Below, one piece after another: positions 33,424 through 37,325 of a stretch of 37,325 nt of DNA. The notes under the pieces are model-generated. The model saw only the letters and a list, made by a program, of their open reading frames with translations, had not been told where the DNA came from and ran no database searches. Positions within the stretch are counted from its first letter, which is position 1, and each line of letters begins with the position of its first letter. The DNA is from Gammaproteobacteria bacterium (lineage in GTDB: Bacteria > Pseudomonadota > Gammaproteobacteria > Thiohalomonadales > Thiohalomonadaceae), in NCBI GenBank assembly GCA_026196575.1, contig JAPHSX010000028.1, positions 1 to 37,325 on the forward strand. Direction: 5' to 3'. The position numbers were made by a program, and so were the translations under genes.

Positions 33424-34509
33424 ATGCAGACACTTCATGTTGACCTCGGGGAACGCAGTTACCCCATCTATATCGGTGCCGGCCTGCTTGGCGATGCCGC
33501 GCTGATTCAACCGCACATTCGTGGCAAACAGGTGATGGTGGTGAGCAACGAGACCGTTGCCCCGCTCTACCTTGAAGCGGTGGTCGCCGCGCTCGACGGG
33601 TTGCGGGTCGAGTCGGTGATCCTCCCCGATGGCGAGCAGTATAAAAATCTGCAGGTGCTCAACACCATTTATGATGCCCTGCTGAGCCAGCGCTTTGACC
33701 GCAAGTGCACCCTCGTCGCCCTGGGCGGCGGGGTGGTGGGTGACATGACCGGATTTGCCGCCGCCACCTACCAGCGCGGGGTCGATTTCATTCAGATCCC
33801 CACCACCCTGTTGTCGCAGGTCGACTCCTCGGTGGGCGGCAAGACCGGGGTCAACCACCCGCTGGGCAAGAACATGATCGGCGCCTTCCATCAGCCGCGC
33901 TGCGTGGTGGCCGACACCGACAGCCTCAATACCCTGGATGATCGCCAGCTTAGTGCCGGTCTTGCCGAGGTGATTAAGTATGGCCTGATTGATGATCCCG
34001 AATTTTTCCTCTGGCTGGAGGAGAACGTTGCCGCCCTGCTGCGCCGTGAACCGGAGGCGCTGGCCCACGCCATTGCCCGCTCCTGCGCGGACAAGGCGCG
34101 GGTGGTGGCTGCCGACGAGCGGGAGGCGGGCCGGCGCGCCCTGCTCAACCTCGGCCACACCTTTGGCCACGCCATCGAGACCGGGATGGGTTACGGCGCC
34201 TGGTTGCACGGCGAGGCGGTGGCGGTCGGTATGGTGTTGGCGGCCGAGTTGTCGGCACACCTCGGCTGGCTTGAGCCGGCGCTGGTGACACGCATTCGCC
34301 GCCTCATCGCCGCGGCGGGGCTGCCGGTGCAGGCGCCCGACTCTATCGGCAGTGAGCGCTTTCTGGAGCTGATGGCGGTGGACAAAAAGGTATTGGATGG
34401 GGTGATGCGCCTGGTGCTGGTGCAGGGGCTGGGCCGTGCGGTGATCAGCGATGCAGCGAGCCGTGTGCAGATCCGCGATGTGCTGGACCGCCACCTGCGA
34501 GGGGCGTGA
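33424..34509 (+). CDS. aroB: 3-dehydroquinate synthase
   Basis: A 361-residue NAD- and zinc-dependent enzyme of the shikimate pathway. It shows PDGEQYKNL, the [19 protein letters not shown] nucleotide loop, [28 protein letters not shown] and [11 protein letters not shown] with the zinc-binding His residues. It converts DAHP to 3-dehydroquinate. A TATAGT-like -10 lies before it at about 33373, so it may have a promoter of its own. One base separates its stop from the dGTPase gene. Confidence 0.97.
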   Translation: MQTLHVDLGERSYPIYIGAGLLGDAALIQPHIRGKQVMVVSNETVAPLYLEAVVAALDGLRVESVILPDGEQYKNLQVLNTIYDALLSQRFDRKCTLVALGGGVVGDMTGFAAATYQRGVDFIQIPTTLLSQVDSSVGGKTGVNHPLGKNMIGAFHQPRCVVADTDSLNTLDDRQLSAGLAEVIKYGLIDDPEFFLWLEENVAALLRREPEALAHAIARSCADKARVVAADEREAGRRALLNLGHTFGHAIETGMGYGAWLHGEAVAVGMVLAAELSAHLGWLEPALVTRIRRLIAAAGLPVQAPDSIGSERFLELMAVDKKVLDGVMRLVLVQGLGRAVISDAASRVQIRDVLDRHLRGA

Positions 34510-34510
34510 G

Positions 34511-35665
34511 ATGCGCGCCGCCCTCGCCCCCTATGCCGCCAGCGACGAGCAGTCGCGCGGCCGCCGCTTTGCGGAGCCGGCACCCCACTACCGCAGCCAG
34601 TTTCAGCGCGACCGCGACCGCATCGTCCACTCCGGCGCCTTTCGCCGCCTGGAGTACAAGACCCAGGTCTTCGTCAATCACGAAGGCGACATGTTCCGCA
34701 CCCGCCTCACCCATTCCATTGAGGTGGCGCAGATCGGCCGTGCGGTGGCGCGCGCGCTCTCCCTGCAGGAGGACCTCACCGAGGCGATATCGCTGGCCCA
34801 CGACCTTGGCCACACTCCCTTTGGCCATGCCGGTCAGGATGCCCTCAACCGCTGCATGAAGGAGCACGGCGGTTTCGAGCACAATCTGCAATCGTTGCGG
34901 GTGGTCGATCAGCTGGAGGAGCGCTACGCCGGGTTTGACGGTCTCAACCTCACCTTCGAGACGCGCGAGGGGATCCTCAAGCACTGTTCCAGGGGCAATG
35001 CGGCGCAACTCGGCGAGCTGGGCGAGCGTTTCATTCATGGCTGGCAACCGGGGCTGGAGGCGCAGATCGCCAACATAGCCGATGCCATCGCCTACAACAA
35101 TCACGATGTGGATGATGGCCTGCGTGCCGGACTGATCACGGTGGCGCAGCTGCGCGAGGTGGAGCTCTTCGCCACCGCGTATGACGAGGTGATGCGCCAG
35201 CATCCCGGTCTGACCGGGCGGCGGCTGATCCATGAGATCATCCGCCGCATGATTAACCGCCAGGTGGTGGACCTGCTGCAGCATAGTGAGTACTTGTTGG
35301 CGACGGCAAGCCCGCGCACTATTGATGAAGTGCGCAAACACGGCGCGCCGCTCATCGCCTTCAGCGGGCCGATGGAGGCGGCGCACCGGGCACTGAAACA
35401 GTTTCTGCACGAACAGCTCTATCGCCACTTCAGAGTACATCGCATGAGCATGAAGGCGCAGCGTATGGTGTATGAGCTGTACGAGGCGTTCTTTGCCGAT
35501 TTGCGGCTGTTACCGTCCGATTATCAACAGCGTGCCGCGGCGCTGGAGCACGACCTGGGCATCAGCGGTCGCGCCCGCGCCGTGGCCGATTACATCGCCG
35601 GGATGACCGATCGCTTCGCCATCGTTGAACATCAAAAGCTCTTCAGCCCCTCAGAGCTGACCTGA
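34511..35665 (+). CDS. dGTPase-like HD-domain triphosphohydrolase
   Basis: A 384-residue HD-superfamily enzyme of the deoxyguanosinetriphosphate triphosphohydrolase-like family. The metal ligands are the H of [10 protein letters not shown], the HD of [14 protein letters not shown], and the D of [11 protein letters not shown]. It hydrolyses dNTPs to the nucleoside and triphosphate. The short form without the large insert of E. coli Dgt matches the 'dGTPase-like type 2' proteins found between aroB and damX in many gammaproteobacteria. ATG at 34511 is chosen: GAGGGG is upstream, and the longer upstream frame lies inside aroB. Confidence 0.9.
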   Translation: MRAALAPYAASDEQSRGRRFAEPAPHYRSQFQRDRDRIVHSGAFRRLEYKTQVFVNHEGDMFRTRLTHSIEVAQIGRAVARALSLQEDLTEAISLAHDLGHTPFGHAGQDALNRCMKEHGGFEHNLQSLRVVDQLEERYAGFDGLNLTFETREGILKHCSRGNAAQLGELGERFIHGWQPGLEAQIANIADAIAYNNHDVDDGLRAGLITVAQLREVELFATAYDEVMRQHPGLTGRRLIHEIIRRMINRQVVDLLQHSEYLLATASPRTIDEVRKHGAPLIAFSGPMEAAHRALKQFLHEQLYRHFRVHRMSMKAQRMVYELYEAFFADLRLLPSDYQQRAAALEHDLGISGRARAVADYIAGMTDRFAIVEHQKLFSPSELT

Positions 35666-35678
35666 GTGTGTTAAAGAC

Positions 35679-35706
35679 TTGTCGAGATACAACATATTGT
35701 TATACT
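35679..35706 (+). promoter_or_regulatory. Candidate promoter for the WGR-damX pair
   Basis: TTGTCG (35679-35684) and TATACT (35701-35706) are 16 bases apart, in the gap after the dGTPase-like gene. Confidence 0.5.
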
Positions 35707-35718
35707 TGGCGGGGTAAA

Positions 35719-35736
35719 GCACACTCTCTAGTGTGC
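35719..35736 (+). promoter_or_regulatory. Stem-loop in the 5' leader of the WGR gene
   Basis: GCACACT-CTCT-AGTGTGC is a perfect 7-bp stem with a 4-base loop, a few bases after the expected start of the 35701 promoter and next to the GTG start candidate. It has no T-tract, so it is probably a leader structure or regulator site. Confidence 0.4.
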
Positions 35737-35737
35737 C

Positions 35738-36052
35738 GTGGGCACCACAATAACAATCAGGGTGACCGAGAGGCGGGACGGCGACAGTGACAGGTTCATG
35801 CGTATCTATTTACAGACCCCATGTGACAGCGAGCGGCCACCGCGTTTCTACCACCTGTTCCTGCAGGAAGATCTACTGGGAGGCTGGTCGCTGGTGAGGG
35901 AGTGGGGATTTCAGGGGGCATCCGGGCGGCTGCAGCGTGACCACTTCGACTCACGCGAGGAGGCGCTGGAGGCCCTGCTCCGCTCACGCGACCAGCAGAC
36001 ACAACGCGGCTACCGGGTGATGTTCTTTCAGGGCGAGGGCGCGCCGCAATGA
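35738..36052 (+). CDS. Stand-alone WGR-domain protein
   Basis: The product is 104 residues if it starts at the GTG at 35738, or 84 from the ATG at 35798. Homology begins at RIYLQTP, so the shorter form is also possible, and neither start has a strong ribosome site. The domain carries the WGR pattern GGWSLVREWGFQGASGRLQ, then SREEALEALL and a final KRGY-like RGYRVMFF. WGR domains are best known in PARP proteins as DNA-end-binding modules and occur alone in bacteria with unknown function. The TGA stop overlaps the damX ATG (ATGA), so the two are translationally coupled. Confidence 0.78.
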   Translation: MGTTITIRVTERRDGDSDRFMRIYLQTPCDSERPPRFYHLFLQEDLLGGWSLVREWGFQGASGRLQRDHFDSREEALEALLRSRDQQTQRGYRVMFFQGEGAPQ

Positions 36053-37325
36053 GATTCGCCTTCCGCCGTAACCACGACTCCGCGGATTCCCCCCCTTATC
36101 TCTCTCTACTGAAGCTGCATACCCCCCCCTTCGCCGCCAGTGCCGCGAGCGGTCTTTTCTATGCCGACGCCGAGCGCACCCAGTACCTCGACATGCTGCA
36201 ACACCTCACCCAGTACAGCGAAGAGCTGCTGCTGGTGGTGGGCGACGCGGGGCTGGGCAAGAGCGCCCTGCTCGATAAATATCTGGAGCGTGGCGAGGAG
36301 CACTGGCGGTTGTGCCGTCTCAATGGCGGGCAGGGCGTCGATCTGGACGGACTCTTTCGGCGGGTTGCCGAGTGTTTCGCCGTGGAGCTCTCCGGGGTGG
36401 CGCCCCCTCAACTGCTCGATGCGCTGCGCCAGCACCTCGACGCGCTGCTGGAGCAGCAGCTCTCGGTGCTGGTGATCGATGATGCCGACGCCCTCTGCGA
36501 TGATGCGCTGGAGATGGTGTTCCACCTGGCGGCGCTGGAGGGGGAGCATGGAAGGCTGATACGGGTGCTGCTGTTTGCCGACAGCGCCATCGAGGCGCGC
36601 TTGGCCAGCGCACGTTTCGTGCATCTTGTCGCCCCCCACCGCCTGCAACTCAAACCGCTGGGCGAGAGTGACAGCGGCGGTTATCTGTTGCACCGTCTGC
36701 AACAGGCCGGATATAGCGGTCTCTCCCCCTTCAGCGCCGCCGATCTGAGGCAGCTCTACCGCCAGTCGCACGGGATCCCGGCACGCTTGAATGAGGCGGC
36801 GCACGCCCTGTTGCTGGAGCGCACCAACGTGGGGGCTGGCCATGCCGCGGGCACCGGTCGAACCATCAAGGTGGGGGTGGCGGCGACCGCCCTCATCGGC
36901 ACAATGCTGGGCATGCACGACCGTATTAACGGCCTGCTCAGTGGTGAACCCGATAGCAGTATGGCGGTGACGGCGGAGCGCCCCGTGCTGCGGCTGGCCG
37001 ATAGCGATAATCCATGGGCGGTGGTGATCCGCGATGGGGAGAGCATTCAGATAAGTTGTGGCCGCACGGCGGCGGAGACGGTGGCGGTGCGGCCCGTCCC
37101 GGCCGCCGCCGCGCTCGATAGCCAACCGGTAATGGCACGTCCGTTGATGCGCACCGTGAGCGTCCCGCCGGAGGAGACCGGGATGCATGCTGCCGCCCCG
37201 GCGGCGGACGGAGAGCTGGCCGCCGAGGCCGCACCGCAGGTTGCCGTTGCGGCGGCAGCACCAGTCGAACCAGTCGAACGAGTCGAACCAGTCGAACCAG
37301 TCGAACCAGTCGAACCAGTCGAACC
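36049..37325 (+). CDS. damX: DamX/ExeA-type AAA ATPase (C-terminus outside window)
   Basis: The frame is open from ATG 36049 to the window edge (425 codons) and lacks a stop only because the sequence ends. Walker A is GDAGLGKS at 65-72 and Walker B is VLVIDDAD at 141-148, typical of the AAA_22/ExeA-like ATPase joined to a SPOR domain in DamX-type cell-division proteins. A weak hydrophobic stretch at 274-292 (IKVGVAATALIGTMLGMH) could be the membrane helix. A Pro/Ala/Glu linker follows. The C-terminal SPOR domain, expected beyond the window, would localise it to the septum. The aroB-dgt-like-WGR-damX order supports the call. Confidence 0.85.
   Translation, partial: MRFAFRRNHDSADSPPYLSLLKLHTPPFAASAASGLFYADAERTQYLDMLQHLTQYSEELLLVVGDAGLGKSALLDKYLERGEEHWRLCRLNGGQGVDLDGLFRRVAECFAVELSGVAPPQLLDALRQHLDALLEQQLSVLVIDDADALCDDALEMVFHLAALEGEHGRLIRVLLFADSAIEARLASARFVHLVAPHRLQLKPLGESDSGGYLLHRLQQAGYSGLSPFSAADLRQLYRQSHGIPARLNEAAHALLLERTNVGAGHAAGTGRTIKVGVAATALIGTMLGMHDRINGLLSGEPDSSMAVTAERPVLRLADSDNPWAVVIRDGESIQISCGRTAAETVAVRPVPAAAALDSQPVMARPLMRTVSVPPEETGMHAAAPAADGELAAEAAPQVAVAAAAPVEPVERVEPVEPVEPVEPVE
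37261..37325 (+). repeat. 9-bp tandem repeat encoding Pro-Val-Glu units in the damX linker
   Basis: About seven copies of CCAGTCGAA run to the window edge, with one changed copy (CGA for CCA). Each adds PVE to a disordered linker, and a length change keeps the frame. The copy number beyond the window is unknown. Confidence 0.9.

Noticed and set aside
33418-34494. Long minus-strand open frame of 358 codons
   Set aside because: It is the shadow of aroB, whose catalytic motifs fix the plus strand. The same applies to the minus-strand frames opposite the dnaJ-like gene (12154-13284), gshA (13768-14862) and damX (36106-37188).
34451-34510. Extended N-terminus of the dGTPase-like protein
   Set aside because: The upstream in-frame codons lie inside aroB, and the added residues do not resemble the family; ATG 34511 has a good ribosome site.
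35738-36052. A PARP or ADP-ribosylation system
   Set aside because: Only the WGR domain is seen; there is no catalytic PARP domain nearby.
37261-37325. Short tandem repeat resembling a CRISPR array start
   Set aside because: The unit is 9 bp with no spacers and lies in frame inside a damX linker.

Overview
The window reads as a contiguous piece of a GC-rich gammaproteobacterial chromosome. The best markers are the order rpmE / ponA (divergent) / pilMNOPQ / aroK / aroB / damX, which is classic for free-living and symbiotic gammaproteobacteria, together with rho, proteobacterial-type gshA, ycgR, yaeQ, arfB and greB. The combination (AF1514-like protein, MuiA-like DUF4139 protein, heme-c sensor diguanylate cyclase, EgtB-like protein) suggests a Chromatiales-like or sulfur-oxidiser-related lineage, but that placement is inference. 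No rRNA, tRNA, CRISPR array, prophage or complete IS was seen.

Region 1 (1-3.2 kb): the 3' end of argH, its terminator, then a small accessory patch: an AT-richer Mrr-type restriction endonuclease gene and a REP-associated tyrosine transposase (RAYT) bracketed by an almost perfect inverted pair of its own GTAG-REP hairpins, followed by a TrmH/SpoU RNA methyltransferase. Region 2 (3.2-10.6 kb, all minus strand): housekeeping and conserved unknown genes: a membrane-anchored protein, a frameshifted EgtB/SUMF1-like gene, yaeQ, arfB, a histone-H1-like basic protein, greB, a DUF4139 protein and a B12-binding radical SAM protein. Region 3 (10.7-15.8 kb, plus strand): an AF1514-like protein, a spermidine-synthase-like methyltransferase, an RsmY/RsmZ/CsrB-type small RNA locus with a GacA-box-like operator, a DnaJ paralogue, a repeat-bearing acidic protein and gshA.

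Region 4 (15.8-20.3 kb) is a c-di-GMP cluster: ycgR (PilZ effector), a membrane diguanylate cyclase with a periplasmic CXXCH heme motif, and a divergent GGDEF-EAL protein whose cyclase motif is degenerate and whose EAL domain looks intact. A MITE-like inverted-repeat element lies between ycgR and the cyclase and supplies the cyclase stop codon. Region 5 (20.5-23.3 kb): rho with a long leader, a DUF3135 protein, rpmE and a conserved unknown. Region 6 (23.3-37.3 kb): ponA (PBP1A) divergent from the type IV pilus alignment and secretin operon pilMNOPQ, with a palindrome and two overlapping sigma-70 promoters between them. A large Ca-motif/Ig-like lipoprotein gene is wedged between pilQ and aroK, then come aroK, aroB, a dGTPase-like HD hydrolase, a stand-alone WGR protein and the 5' part of a damX-like AAA ATPase that runs off the window.

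The most notable unlabelled element is the sRNA at about 11.84-12.02 kb: an 18-bp TGTAGG-N6-CCTACA box, a -10 element, six GGA motifs (several in hairpin loops) and a terminator whose own loop carries GGA. It would tie a Gac/Rsm circuit to a genome that also encodes c-di-GMP and pilus functions, which are typical targets of that circuit.
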